From NCBI RefSeq assembly GCF_029168945.1, contig NC_083602.1, positions 45,073,442 to 45,137,441 on the forward strand: a stretch of DNA of 64,000 nt, written 5' to 3'. Shown here piece by piece: positions 20,033 to 31,821 of the stretch. Source of the stretch: Cannabis sativa. Lineage: Eukaryota > Streptophyta > Magnoliopsida > Rosales > Cannabaceae. Numbering within the stretch: position 1 is the first letter of the stretch; every line of letters starts with the position of its first letter. Under the pieces are notes generated by a model. The model had not been told where the DNA came from, ran no database searches, and worked only from the letters and a program-made list of their open reading frames with translations. Position numbers and translations under genes: made by a program.

Positions 20033-21109
20033 CTATGGAGAAAGAATTCGGATGGATTTGAGCATGGCAACAGGACTAAAAGTTTCCTCATAGTCCACGC
20101 CATCTCTTTGGGTATAACCCTTGGCTACAAGTCTAGCTTTAAAAGTTTCGACTTCGCCTCCAGCTCCTCTTTTCTTCCTATAAACCCACTTACATCCGAT
20201 TGGACGATAGTCATCGGGTGCGTCTACATATTCCCAAACTTTGTTCTTTTTCATGGAATCCATTTCTGAATCCATGCCAGTTGACCATCGTTTCCGTTGC
20301 GGACTAGCCATTGCCTGTTTATAGGTTAATGGGTCGTCTTCAATACCGTCACCAACGACCGTATTGATTTCACCATCCAAGCCATAACGAGCTAGTTTTG
20401 TTGAAACCCTCCCACTACGATGAGGAGCGGTGATCTTCTGAACAGGAACTTTGGTAGTAGTTTTCTCAGTTGGTTTGACTGAGGGAGTGGGATTGTCCTT
20501 TTCTTGAGTGGAAGAGGACGGAACATTGGAAGGAGTTATATTTGAAAGCATTTCCTCTAAAACAACTTTACTTTTCGGTTTGTTATCTTTAATATAGTTT
20601 TCTTCAAGAAAAGTAGCATTTGTAGAAACAAACACTTTGTTATCCTTGTGACTATAAAATAGTCCACCCCTAGTCTCCTTAGAATTTTCGACAAACATGC
20701 ACACTTCAGTTCGTGATTCAAGTTTGCCTTCTTTCTTTCTCAAGACATGAGCAGGGCACCCCCAAATTCTGTAGTGGCGTAAACTAGGTGTACGACCATT
20801 CCAAAGTTCGACGGGTGTCTTAGGGACTGCTTTAGATGGAACAACATTTAAAATGTCATCAGCAATCTGTATAGCATATCCCCAGAAAGACGTAGACAGA
20901 GTTGAATAACTCAGCATAGACCTAACCATTTCCAAAAGAGTGCAATTTCTTCTTTCTGCAACTCCATTTTGTTGTGGAGTGCCTGGGGCAGTGTATTGGG
21001 ATTCAATTCCAAGTTCAATTAAATGATCTTTGAACTGCATATCCATATATTCTCCACCCCTATCAGTTCGCAAGATCTTTAATGTTTTACCTAATTGGTT
21101 TTGAGCCAA
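20033..21109 (-). pseudogene. Copia integrase, central and C-terminal part, with start of RT (element C)
   Basis: LRTDRGGEYMD carries the second catalytic Asp (D16) and NGVAERRN the catalytic Glu (E52), 36 residues apart. The YRIWGCPAHV block of copia integrase follows at about 105, then a Ser/Thr/Lys-rich linker (about 185-250) and HRSGRVST. RT begins near residue 300 (IGCKWVYRKK). The ORF ends at RILSP because one base is lost before the IAAAFDYEIWQ region. Confidence 0.88.
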
Positions 21110-21139
21110 AGCATGAAATTCTTGAAACTTTTCAAACGT

Positions 21140-21763
21140 TTAAGATTTCTTTTGCATTAGGTAAAGAAAACTATATCTAGAGTAATCGTCAATGAAAGTG
21201 ACAAAATACTCATAACCACCTCGGGCTTTTACATTCAAAAGTTCGCAGACATCGGAATGCACTAACCTTAGGGGTTGTTTGGCACGCTCTCCCTTTGCAG
21301 AGAAAGAACTTTTAGTCATTTTTCCTTCCAGGCAGGACTCGCATACTGGCAATTCACCTAAGACGACATTTTTCAATGGACCGTCTTTGGTTAGCCTATT
21401 GAGTCTATCAAAGCCTATATGACCTAAACGTAAATGCCATAGATAAGTTTGATGATCATTATCAATCTTTTTTCTTTTGAGGTTTCTAGGTTTAGCTACA
21501 TTAAAAAGTTCACTGTTTAGTGAGATTTGTGTATTTGCTCTTAAAACATAAAGCCCTTGTTCCATGGAAGCAACACATATTTGAAATCCATTACGAGAAA
21601 TTGAACAATAAGAACTCGAAAAATTCAATATATAAGATTGTGTTTGCAAACATGAGACACTAATCAAGTTTCTACTAAAGTTTCGAATAAATAAAACATT
21701 TTCTAAAATTAAAAATCTTTGTTGAAACTTGATGCGGGCTTTTCCTCTAGCTTTGACCGACAC
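21140..21763 (-). pseudogene. Copia GAG-pre-integrase domain and integrase N-terminus (element C)
   Basis: LWHLRLGH...CESCLEGKMT gives the HHCC zinc site. HSDVCE carries the first catalytic Asp, followed by FVTFIDDYSRYSFLYLM. The ORF ends in a stop at 21140 in the middle of integrase; the frame continues to TFEKFQEF, so this is a nonsense change. Upstream it runs in frame into the protease at 21764-21904. Confidence 0.88.
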
Positions 21764-21904
21764 TAACTCGCCATTACCAACTTTAAGCTTTAACTCTTCT
21801 AGAAGCAGATTTTCCCAAGTTTCAAACAGCTGCAGTGAAGAACATACATGGTTAGTACACCCAGAATCAACAATCCAAGTGGATTTGTCGTTCTCTAAAA
21901 CACA
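21764..21904 (-). pseudogene. Copia aspartic protease active-site region (element C)
   Basis: On the minus strand this encodes WIVDSGCTNHVC, the copia protease active site (D-S-G). ENLLLEELKLKVGNGELVSV then leads in frame into the next ORF. A TAA at 21905-21907 separates it from gag. It cleaves Gag-Pol during particle maturation in intact relatives. Confidence 0.82.
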
Positions 21905-22402
21905 TTATTCAAAGACAAAAGCATAACCTTCGTTTGAATTGTTTAGAAGCCGGGGACATCGTTCTTCTTGATGTCCCTTTTCATTACAATTAGAACATAG
22001 AAGATTATGTCTGATAATTGTACTTGAAGAAGCAGCTTTGCTAGAGCCTTCATGCTTAATCCTTTTCCTCTGATTAAGATTTGCAAACCCAAGAGGACCC
22101 ATTGCAATCAGGTTCCGTTCATGGGCTCGTAATTCTGCTTCGAGCTTGTCCATGTCGGAGGAGTTGAAATTGTTGATCATGTAAGAAACAACAAATTCAT
22201 TATACTCCGGAGGAAGACTATTAAGAATTAATTGGACCCATTGTTCTCTTGATAAAACAATTCCTAGTAGATTTGTCTTTTGGAACTTCAGATTCATCAT
22301 TAACAGGTGCAAGTTTATGCAACTACCAGGATGCATTTTCACACTATAGAGTTCTTTTGCTAAGATATTAACTAGGAGAGGATCGGGGTAAGGGTAATTC
22401 AT
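21905..22402 (-). pseudogene. Copia gag, shortened (element C)
   Basis: The frame is open from 22480, but the ATG at 22402 (MNYPYPDPLLV) directly follows a TGTTGTAG that resembles a 3' splice site, as before the gag of B and D, so I prefer that start. LILNSLPPEYNEFVVSYM is the conserved gag core. The zinc knuckle is CSNCNEKGHQEERCP. The protein is only about 165 residues, so the N-terminal portion seen in B and D appears deleted. Gag differs clearly from the B/D type. The TAA end is probably a nonsense mutation, since the frame runs on into protease. Confidence 0.7.
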
Positions 22403-25162
22403 ATTGGCACTACAACACATCAAAAAAATAGAATTAAGGTTTTGGTTCATAAATTCATACACATGTTCAGAAAATAACAAATAATTACATATGTTATAAA
22501 AATACTAAATCTAACATAGTTTATTTTCCAAGGTTTTCAACAAACTGATACAGTGTCCCGTTTAGGCGAGAGTCAAAGCATCATCCATTGAATAGAGTTG
22601 TCAACTCATCTAAAATGATAATCATTCTAGCAACCTTTTATTCGATCAAGATTGGAATTCAGCGTTGTCCCGTTTAGGCGAGAGTCAAGGCAATTCTATC
22701 TTATGAGCTTCCACCATTGTTTCATATTTTGTAAGTCAAATATGGTCGCCACCATTAGGGTGATCCATACCATATAAAACACTTACAAAGCTACTTATCT
22801 TTCGAGATTAAACTGTGCGAACTTGCTAATGAACGTTCCTCCATTAGGGAGGATTACTCACTAAAACAAACACTATGTAAAACCAACAATGGACATCGAA
22901 TGTCTCTTGATTAAAGCTCATTCTTTTAAAATATGTATTTTATTTAATCATTTATTCCGTATTACAATAATGAAAAATTACAAATTAAAGTTGGTTTTGA
23001 AAAAATTTTAAAAAATATCCAACTTTAATTAAATTTCAATTATTATTAAAATTCGAAAAATAAATTCGAAATTTAAAATAGAATAAATTTGAAAAAATAT
23101 CTTGTTTAAGTTGTTTTAGAAGAATCTAAAAAATTAACTTAAATATCTTTCAAATTAGATTTAATTAAATTTAAAATTAAGTTATAACCACTTAATTTGA
23201 AAATATTCCATTTTAAGTTAATATTTGAAAAAATATCAACTTAAAAAATATCTAAAGAATCTTAATAACCAATTCCTAAAATTCCTCAACTTAATTTTGA
23301 AATTTTAAATCCGAAAGATATTCAGATTTAAGTTGATTAGTTAGAGATAACTAAATATCAACTTAAATAGGAATATTTAATGAAAAATTTAAATTAAGCT
23401 TCAGAAAGAATCTAGATGGTTATAATTCTATATTTAATTAAATACAAGAAAATACATATAGTTTAGCTTAGAATAAAATTCTTTAAACTGTGGTTTTCTT
23501 AAATTAATTTCAAAATAAATGAAATTAATTATGTTGCTAATCAATTTTATTAGGTTAAACTAATTTAATTAACCTAGTACAATTATCCAAATCAGGCAAA
23601 TGGTCCTTCACAATTGGGGTAGTTCATGTGAGGGGGGGCTGGGTTCAGTATGTCGTAGCCACTACTATGGCTCCCAACTCTCACACAAGGCCCAAAAGAG
23701 AGGAATTTAACCTTAAAATGAACAACTGTTATTAATTGAATAGGCCCAAAAACTAAATGGGCCTAAATAAAATCTATCAAAACTATGATATTTTATTTAG
23801 CAACAACAACCTATATGCATCTATAATAAAATTAAACAGATAGGCTCACACAGGCACATATTTGGATGAAAGAAGATTGTAAAATTTACCTGTTATAAAT
23901 TATTTACTTGACCAATGGAACCATGAGTTAAAATCAGATCATTGGATATGTCAACAAGTTAACCATGGCTATTTGCAATCAAGCAATAATAGGTTTTATA
24001 AAACTTACGTACAAGCTAAAATACATACTCCTGCAACAAGAAGAATTGGATAGTTGGATGTAGGATTTATTTAATTTTAAAATAATTATTTTCGAAAAAA
24101 AATATTTAATTAAAAAATATTTCGGTTTTTAAAAAATAAAATAAAAAAAAATTAAAATTAAACCTACAATTTTTGAAAAATTAGGTTTCAACTAACCTAA
24201 ATATCATTTCAAAAAATAATTTCTAACTACCTTTTAAATTTTAAAAGTTATTTTGTAAATTAAATATAAAATAAGAAAAAATAAATATTTTTCAGATTTT
24301 ATAATTTAATTTAAATAAAAATAAAAAAAAATTAAAAATTAGTAAAATATCTTACTTCTATTTAAAATTACATGATTATAATAATCTTATTTTAAATTTA
24401 AATAAGGTCAAATATTTAAAAAAAATTAATTTAAAAAATATTTAATATCTGACCTTTAAATTTAAAAGATAAGATAAAATAATCAAATTTAAAAATAAGA
24501 TATAAAATCAAGCGAAAAGATAGATATTTACTTGTTTTCAAATTCAAATTACACTAATATCTAAAATTATATTTAAAAAATTCAAATTAATTTATTTCAG
24601 ATATTAGATTTGAAAATTGAAAAGTAAAAATCAAAATACAAAACTACGCAAAAAATCGGAAGTTAAATCGATGAAATAGCATGAAAAATCGAAGAAAGTC
24701 GAAAAAATTGCGAGCTGTACGGACAGTATGCATTGCATACTGTCCGCGCTCGCGTATCAGAGTGCATGACCGATAATCCTCGGTGCAGGAGGCTGCATGC
24801 AGCCTCTCCGCACGCGCGAGGCTCGGTTTCAGACAAGAAACTTGTCTGTGTGCGTGTTGTCTGAGAGACAAGCCCTCGTGCGCGCGCGTGGGTAGATGCA
24901 CGACCCCTGATATTTTTTTGAAACTTCAAAAAATGATAACTAATTCAAATTAAATCGAATTTGAGTTCTCTAAAAAAGTAAGTTGCTTAATTTTTTCCAT
25001 ACTATCCAATAACAATAATTCCAGAAACAGATATTCAATTATTTTTCACGAAAATTCACAAACATCAATCAATCATCAAAAAATACTCAAAACAACATGA
25101 TACCATCCAAAACATCAAACAAATCATTTTAAGTCCAAATTTCTTGCAAGCAAATCAATTAA
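22403..25162 (-). other. Leader of element C, no protein
   Basis: Island 2 is at 22530-22870, with both GCGAGAGTC motifs. Very A/T-rich filler runs 22900-23560 and 24050-24650. Island 1 is at 23575-23750. A GC-rich cluster of palindromes lies at 24720-24871. No reading frame is supported; the frames at 24644-24929 are the palindrome cluster. Confidence 0.7.
24720..24871. repeat. Cluster of four perfect hairpins in the leader of element C
   Basis: Four self-complementary units follow one another. CGGACAGTATGCA mirrors around one base at 24720-24746. GAGGCTGCATGCAGCCTC at 24789-24806 is a full palindrome. CAGACAAG, AAA, CTTGTCTG lies at 24830-24848. TTGTCT, GAG, AGACAA lies at 24857-24871. Alternating CG-rich bases surround them. 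The first unit corresponds to B's hairpin at 11377-11403. Confidence 0.85.
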
Positions 25163-25178
25163 CATGGCTCTGATACCA
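25163..25178 (-). promoter_or_regulatory. Primer-binding site of element C
   Basis: The minus strand reads TGGTATCAGAGCCATG two bases after the LTR end. This is the standard initiator tRNA-Met-type site of plant copia elements. Confidence 0.85.
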
Positions 25179-25180
25179 GT

Positions 25181-27042
25181 TGTTGGAAATTATTTCACCA
25201 GGATGTTAGATCTACTCACAAGTATGTTGATTAACATCCTAAATATTAACTTCTAAAACGATTATGAAATAAACACATATAAACTATAAGAAACCTTACA
25301 TTGGGTGCAGCGAAATAGTATGTCTCCTTCCATTCAGATCTCTAACCCTTGTATCCTTTCTGTTGCAGAGTATTATCAAGATCTGAACCTGGATCTCTTT
25401 CTCTTCTTCTTTAGTGCTGAAACTCCTTATTGTTGAATGTCTTTCTTCACGATCTTCCTCACTATGATTGAGGTATCACTTGCTGTGTGTAGGCACTACT
25501 CTAATCACTAAGTGGTTTCAAAATTTCAAGAAAGAAGAAGAGTAAGAAGTGGCGGCTAGGGTTTAGAAAGAGAAGGCTCAGATTTTTCTCTGAATGAAAG
25601 TGTAATTTTCCTGAAGCCTTCACTATCTATTTATAGCATTCCACTAGGGTTAGGTTTGAATTATTTGGCATTAAAATAATGAAAATATCATATGAAAAAA
25701 CCTATAAAAGTGGCCGACCTAGGCAATGTGGATTTGGGCCTCACTTTTTACAATTTGCAGTTTTATCATTTATACATCTCATTTTCTCAAAAACGCAAAT
25801 TTTCAAATTCAACCATTTGAATGCCAATTATAACTATTTAATAACTATAAATAATTATTAAATAATATTTTCATCTATCATATTTATTAATTGAACCATA
25901 CAAAGTATCATAATTAACAAATATGCCCTAAAAACTCTTTCTTTACAATTTCGCCCTTACATAGTGAAAAATTCACAAATAGACATAGTCTAATTTGAGA
26001 ATTATAATTGATTAATCAAAACCAATTATATGAGTCTTAAAAGCAATATTATCTCAACTAGTGGGGGGACCATGGGTCTATATAACCGAGCTTCCAATAA
26101 GCAGATCAAGAATTTATAACCTAAATTCACTGACTTATTAATTCTTCGTTGAATCCACGCACAAAACATAGAATTGCACTCTCAGTATATAGAATGCTCA
26201 CTATGTTCCACCATATAGACACATCATTAGTTATCCATTGTTATAATCCTAATTTGATCAATGATCCTCTATATGAATGATCTACAGTGTAAAGGGATTT
26301 GATTACCGTTACACCCTACAATGTATTTTATCCTTAAAACACTTAACCCCGTATAAATGATATTTCAACTTATGTGAAATGAGTACTCCACCATTTATTT
26401 TCGTTTGGTCAAGCTCGAAGGAGATCATCCTTTACTTACTATTCGCCAGATAGAAGCTATAGATTCCATGTTTATGTTAGCGCTCCCACTCCATTGCACT
26501 ACCGTCTTCCCAAAATGTACGTATCACCCTGACCCAAAAGTAGGCTTAACTAACAAATCAAAGAACACGAATAACCTCTTAAGATTGAGCCTAATCATAA
26601 CAGGATTAAGATCATTTGGTCTAGGATCAACTAGGGATATTGACTTGATTAGATATTACGGTAAGTTTAATAAATCTAAGTCAAAGTTCAATATCGGTCC
26701 CTTCCGATGCATACTACATGCATCCAACCTGAGCTTTACTTTAACCAATGCTCTGGAAAGAACATAGCATTTCTCCAAATGCAAGTAAACTCTGTTGTAG
26801 ATTATCATATCAGTAAAACCCTGTGTCTGACATGTTTACTTTCCAATATGTTGACAACACAATAAACAGGATCAACTATGTGCAAAGGGTTTCAGATGAA
26901 TTTATAAATCAAATAGACAAGCAATTGATAAGGTGAACCAAAACATACACAAATGAATGAAAAATACTTCTGTTTCTTTATTGATGTTGTATAAAATGGA
27001 TTACATTGAAATGGAGTTTTATTTAGGGCATAAAACCCAACA
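25181..27042 (-). repeat. 5' LTR of element C
   Basis: It is bounded on the plus strand by TGTTGGAAATTATTT and TAAAACCCAACA, 1862 bases. On the minus strand a GCTATAAATAG TATA box lies near 25635. Compared with the 3' LTR fragment it lacks about 28 bases near 26830. GATCC follows it, but the partner duplicate is lost. The 120-codon frame at 26405-26767 runs against LTR transcription and recurs in other LTRs, so I do not call it a gene. Confidence 0.88.
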
Positions 27043-28904
27043 GATCCTTCCCTTGTTGAAGCTCCCATGGCTCATCCACCATCAATGACTTCCATTGAAA
27101 ATCCTTCTCGAACAAATGTCGTTCCTCCACCTACTGTTCATCGTCCCAATCCAGTCGACAGACTAGCCTACGAGGATGTTCGATCCCCCTACTACCTCAG
27201 TACAGCTGACCATCCTGGTTTAGCATTGGTTACCCCTGTCCTCACCAACAAAAATATTCAACCATGGAAACGAGACTTTAAGCTTTCCATTGGATCAAGA
27301 AACAAAACCCCCTTTCTTAAAGGTAGACTCCCTCAAGCACCTGTTAATGATCCTCTTCTTGATTCTTGGATTCGATGTAATCAAATGGTAATGTCATAGA
27401 TATTGCAATCGGTTTCTCATGAAATCAAGAGCAATATCATGTATTTAGACACTACATTCGAGATGTGAAATGTGTTACACAATCGATTTAATCAAGTTAA
27501 TGGTCTACACATCTTTGACTTAAATGAAACCCTTACCTATCTTAACCAAGGAGATGATTTAGTTAGTGCCTATTTCACTAAGCCTACTGCCGTGTGGGAT
27601 GAGATAAATCAATTGAGGAGTCGCATTCCTTGTACTTGTGCTGCTGCTGCTCAACACTTGGATCACCAAAACCATAACCAAGTTCTTCAATTCCTCAAAG
27701 GATTAAACAATTCCTATCATGATATCGTGACCAGATCTTATTTCTTGCATCCTTACCATCCATTAAACAAAGTTTTTTCAATGGTGATCAACCAAGAAAG
27801 ATAAAGAACCTTGGGTCATCGACTGATTCCTCCTCTTACTATTTCTAGTTCTGCCCCTATGACAGATTCTACACATGCAGCCAATGCAGCCTCAAGAAAC
27901 AAAACGACCACATTTTACCAACTGTCAAAAATATGGTCATTACATGGATAAATGTTACTTCCGAATTGGGTTTCCTCCAAGCTATGGTACTCAAAAACCC
28001 AATGACAATCCCACCACCCATGCAAGAAAACAAGACACTGGTACTCAAACCAGAAATCCTCAAGCATCACAAGTTTCCAGCACCACCCCTGATGCTTCCA
28101 ATCCACAACTCAAACCAGCTCAATGTCAACAACTCATCTCTATGTTGACTCAGCAATTACAACCTCTTACAGATGCTTCAACATCTAATGATAATGTTGT
28201 TGTGAACAATTTTTCAGCTATTTCTAATTCTCTTTCTTGGATAATTGAAAATGGTGCCACCCACCATGTTTGATGTCACCTTCAATGTTTTTCATCAATA
28301 CAATCAAATCCCATAGCTATTTCTATCCATTTACCTAATGGAACTAACGTTAGCATAAAGAAAATTGGTACTATCATACTTAACTCACATATAACTCTCA
28401 CTAATGTCTTATTTGTACCTAATTTCCAATACAATCTATTATCTGTCAGTGCACTCACACATGATAGTCAAGCTTTCATTTCTTTCAATTGTCCAACATG
28501 TCATATTGCAAAGCAAAAAAAGTTACCAGTTCAGTCAAATCATAATGTATCTCCTACACTATTTGACCTTGTTCACATGGACATATGGGGGCCATATTCT
28601 ATTCCCTCTGTTGAAGGCTATAGGTACTTCTTAACCATAGTTGATGACCATTCAAGGTACGTATGGTTGTACCTTCTAAAAGCCAAATCAGATGCCCGTT
28701 TGGCCATACAAAACTTCTTTCAATACATACTTACTCAACACAAAACCAATATCAAATCAATACGAATTGATAATGCTAAACAACTTACTCTTGCCACTTT
28801 TTATGCAACAAATAGGGTTCTCCATAACAAATATTGTGTAGGTTGCCCACAGCAAAATGTTGTCGTAGAAAGAAAACATCAACAAGTTCATTCATCATTC
28901 AATA
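27043..28904 (+). pseudogene. Element G: copia gag-protease-integrase fragment of another lineage
   Basis: Gag begins at 27067. SPYYLSTADHPGLALV and the DSWIRCNQMVMS stretch are typical of the copia gag N-terminus, and QFLKGLNNSYHDIV of its core. Stops lie at 27397, 27466 and 27802, with a frameshift before 27875. The zinc knuckle (NCQKYGHYMDKCY) has lost its first Cys. The protease site reads WIIENGATHH, where D-S-G is expected, so the catalytic Asp is replaced by Glu. GAG-pre-integrase is largely deleted. Integrase has MDIWGP, RIDNAKQ and VVVERKH (D, D, E) from 28577. The fragment breaks near 28904, fused to gypsy gag. No LTR of its own is present. Confidence 0.8.
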
Positions 28905-29923
28905 ATTTCCTGGGAGCAGCTGTCCAGGGATTTAAAGAAGCAATTTCAAGCCGCTAGGGATAGGCGACCCGAAGCGGCCTCACTAACCAATATTAAGCAG
29001 CAACTTGACGAAACACTTAAGGCGTACTTAAGTCATTTTAGCACGGCTGCCGCTAGGGTTAGAAACTTGGATGACAGCACGTAAGTTACAGCCCTTCAGG
29101 CGGGGATCTCCACAGATCCATTAACTACCGGAGGTGAGTTGTGGGATGATCTAGAAGGACGCCCGGTAAGGAACATCACTGAGTTCAACGAGAGAGCTCA
29201 GGTGTTTGTTCGAAAGGAAGAAGCCCGAACGGAAATGAACTTGTTGAAACAAGGCTCGGGAGGTAAACCCAGCAATGTTTCAATAAGGACTGTTTCCACA
29301 AGAATTGATAACTCGGTGGTTTCTTGTCTAAAAAGAAAGGACGAAATTAGGGAACCATCGAAGGATAGAAAGAAACAAAAGAAGCATGACAAATATGTGT
29401 CAGTGTATACTATTTATACCGAGCTTAATGAAACTCGGGAAAATATTTACCTCGCACATGAGCAAAAGATAGCCTTTGGCAAACCCGAGCCTATGAGGAA
29501 TTCGAGGAGAAAAAGAGATCCTAACAAATACTGTAAATTTCATAAAGATATTGGGCATACGACCGACGAATATGGCCATTTGAAAGATGAGATAGAGAGT
29601 CTCATCACTCGAGGTCATTTTAAGCAGTATGTGAGAAGACAGGGCCAGGGATACAACCAGCCCCGTCAGCCTAATAGCCCAAACGACTATGGGTTACAAC
29701 CTCTTCCTGTGGAAGGAGAGGACATCCTGGTTATTTTGGGAGGGTCGTATATTGTAGGGGAAAGCAATAACGCTCAGAATAGATATGTGAAGCAAATAAA
29801 GAACGAGCAGTTGGTCTTCGTCCCAGAACCTTCCAAAAAGGTCAAAACTGAGGAACCCCCCATTATATTCACAGAGGAAGACAAGGAGAACGTGAGATAC
29901 ACTCACGTCGATCCGCTAGTCAT
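28905..29923 (+). pseudogene. Tat-like gypsy gag (element H), split by element D
   Basis: The region from EQLSRDLKKQFQAARDRR is the retrotransposon gag core. [20 protein letters not shown] and the knuckle region [20 protein letters not shown] follow. The last Cys of the knuckle is Tyr here (element A has Cys). A TAA lies in frame at 29082-29084. At the right, [21 protein letters not shown] is the protease lead-in also seen in A, and it is cut at 29923 by an LTR. The gene resumes at 60174. The left end is fused to copia fragment G, so the N-terminus of gag is missing. Confidence 0.85.
29919..29923. repeat. Target-site duplication of element D (GTCAT)
   Basis: GTCAT at 29919-29923 is repeated at 60174-60178, directly outside the two outer LTRs. 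The gypsy gene continues across the two flanks, which confirms a single insertion event for everything between. Confidence 0.92.
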
Positions 29924-31821
29924 TGTTGGAATTTATTTTACCAGGATCTTAGATCTACTCACAAGTATGTTGTTTAAACACCCTAAATATGAACTTTCTA
30001 AAACGATAAATTAAACACATATAAAGTTAAGAAAACCTTACATTGATGCAGCGGAATTAATGTCTCCTTCCACTCAGATCTCTAACCCTTGTATCCTTTT
30101 TGTAGCAGAGTATAATCAAGATCTGAGCCCGAATGTCCTTCTTCTTCAAGTTTGATCCTTCACAGTCTTCCAATCTATGATTGAGTTACTGCTTGCTGTG
30201 TGTGGGCACTTACTCTTTCACTAGGGTTCGAAATTGATGAAGGAGAAAAGATAAGAGAGATTTCGGCAAGGTATAGAAAGTTGGAAGGCTCAGTTTTTTT
30301 GAAGAGAGAAATTTCTGTCAGAAAGGCTTGTGAAAACTTATGATTTGACTGAGCCATCACTTTCTATTTATAGGCAACTACTAGGTTTAGGTTAGGAATT
30401 ATTTTGCATTAAAATAATGAAAAAATCAATTTGAAACTTCTCATTAAGTGGTCGGGCATGGTGTGTTAGTGGGCCCCACTTGATTTTGCAGTTTTATCAA
30501 ATTTTATTTCTATTTTCTCAAAAATGCCAATTTTCCAATTCTAACCTTTTAAATGCCAAAACTAATTATTTAATAACTAAAATATATTATTAAATAATAT
30601 TGTCATTCAATTTAATTATTAATTAGACATATAAAGTCCATTAATAAATAAATAAACCTACAAACTCTTTTCCTTACAATTTCACCCCTGCTTAGTGAAA
30701 ATTCATAAAATTAGACATAGTCTAACTTTAGAATTATAATTGATTAATCACGAATCAATTAATGAGTCTTACAAGCAGAATGTTCTCAACTAGAATGGGG
30801 ACCATGGATATATATGCTGAGCTTCCAGTAAGTGAACCAAATTTACCAAGTAAATTCTTACTTATTAATTCTTCGTTGAATTCACTCTTAGAACTTAGAA
30901 TTGCACTCTTAGACTTATATAGAGCATATTATATGTTCCACGATATCAATATGCTATCTCATTTAACCATTGTTATAATCTTATTGTGATTTAAAGATCC
31001 TCTATATAGATGATCTACATCGAGATGGGATTTCTTTACCGTTCTCACCCCTCAATGTATTTTTCCCCTTAAAACACTTAGCTACCTGTAAATGGTGTTT
31101 AGTGATCTAATATATAGTCAGTTAAACAAGAGCTCATCCATTTACTTCTATTTGCTAAGCTCGAAGGGAATCATCCCTTGACTTCTATACCCCAGTAGAA
31201 GCTATAGATTCCATATTTATGTTCAGCACTCCCACTCAATCATACTATCATGTTCCCAAAATATACGCATCACCCTGACCCAAAAGTAGACTTAACTAAT
31301 AAATCAAAGAACATGAATAGCACTCCTGAGTTGAGCCTAAGCATATCAAGATTTAGATTCTTTTAATTTTAAGATCAACTACTGATATTGACTTGGAAAA
31401 ATATATATAACAGTAAGTTTGTAATATCTTAACTTAGTTGCAATATCGGTCCAGTCGAATGTATACTCCATACATTCGAAACTAGTATACTTTAGTAATG
31501 TCCTGGAAAGAACATAACACTTACTCCAAGTGTAAGTGCACATCATCGCTGATTATCACATTAGTGTAAATCCAATAACACTGATGAAACAGGGACCAAT
31601 ACTTTTGATTCATATGATTACAATCACATTCCACTGTGTTGACGATACTATAATTGTGAATAAACATATGATCTGGATTTAACTGATTGTGTGTGTAAAT
31701 GTAATAAACATATTTAAACCATTAGCATGTAGAATTCATGCAAACATCAATCACTTCAAATTTCTTATATTGATAACTAATCAGATTATAAAGAGTTTTA
31801 TTTAGGGCATAAAACCCAACA
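29924..31821 (-). repeat. 3' LTR of element D
   Basis: Plus-strand edges are TGTTGGAATTTATTT and AAAACCCAACA, 1898 bases. A TATAAATA box lies on the minus strand at 30365-30372. It closely matches 58273-60173: about five differences in the first 245 bases by eye. The short frames at 30175-30360 and 30762-30989 are LTR sequence, repeated in the partner LTR. Confidence 0.92.

Larger units (their letters stand above)
18281..27042 (-). mobile_element. Element C: nearly complete Ty1/copia retrotransposon, inactive
   Basis: Reading on the minus strand: LTR (27042-25181), primer site, 2.7-kb leader, gag, protease, integrase, RT and RNase H (22402-18768), polypurine tract, and a 3' LTR fragment. The gene order with integrase before RT defines Ty1/copia. 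Two in-frame stops, one frameshift and a shortened gag make it inactive. It is the only element of this LTR family in the window with a recognisable full pol, so it represents the autonomous type. Confidence 0.88.

Noticed and set aside
24644..24929. Two minus-strand frames of 85-88 codons in the leader of C
   Set aside because: They are created by the GC-rich palindrome cluster, with no family resemblance and no copy in B, D, E or F.
26405..26767. A 79-120 codon frame starting MVKLEGDHPLLTI that recurs at 34159, 42353, 44555 and 52728
   Set aside because: It lies inside the LTRs, runs opposite to LTR transcription, has variable ends and frameshifts between copies, and is conserved only because the LTRs are similar.
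27043..29923. G and H as one chimeric functional polyprotein
   Set aside because: G belongs to copia and H to gypsy. Each has stops, and the join is inside coding domains.
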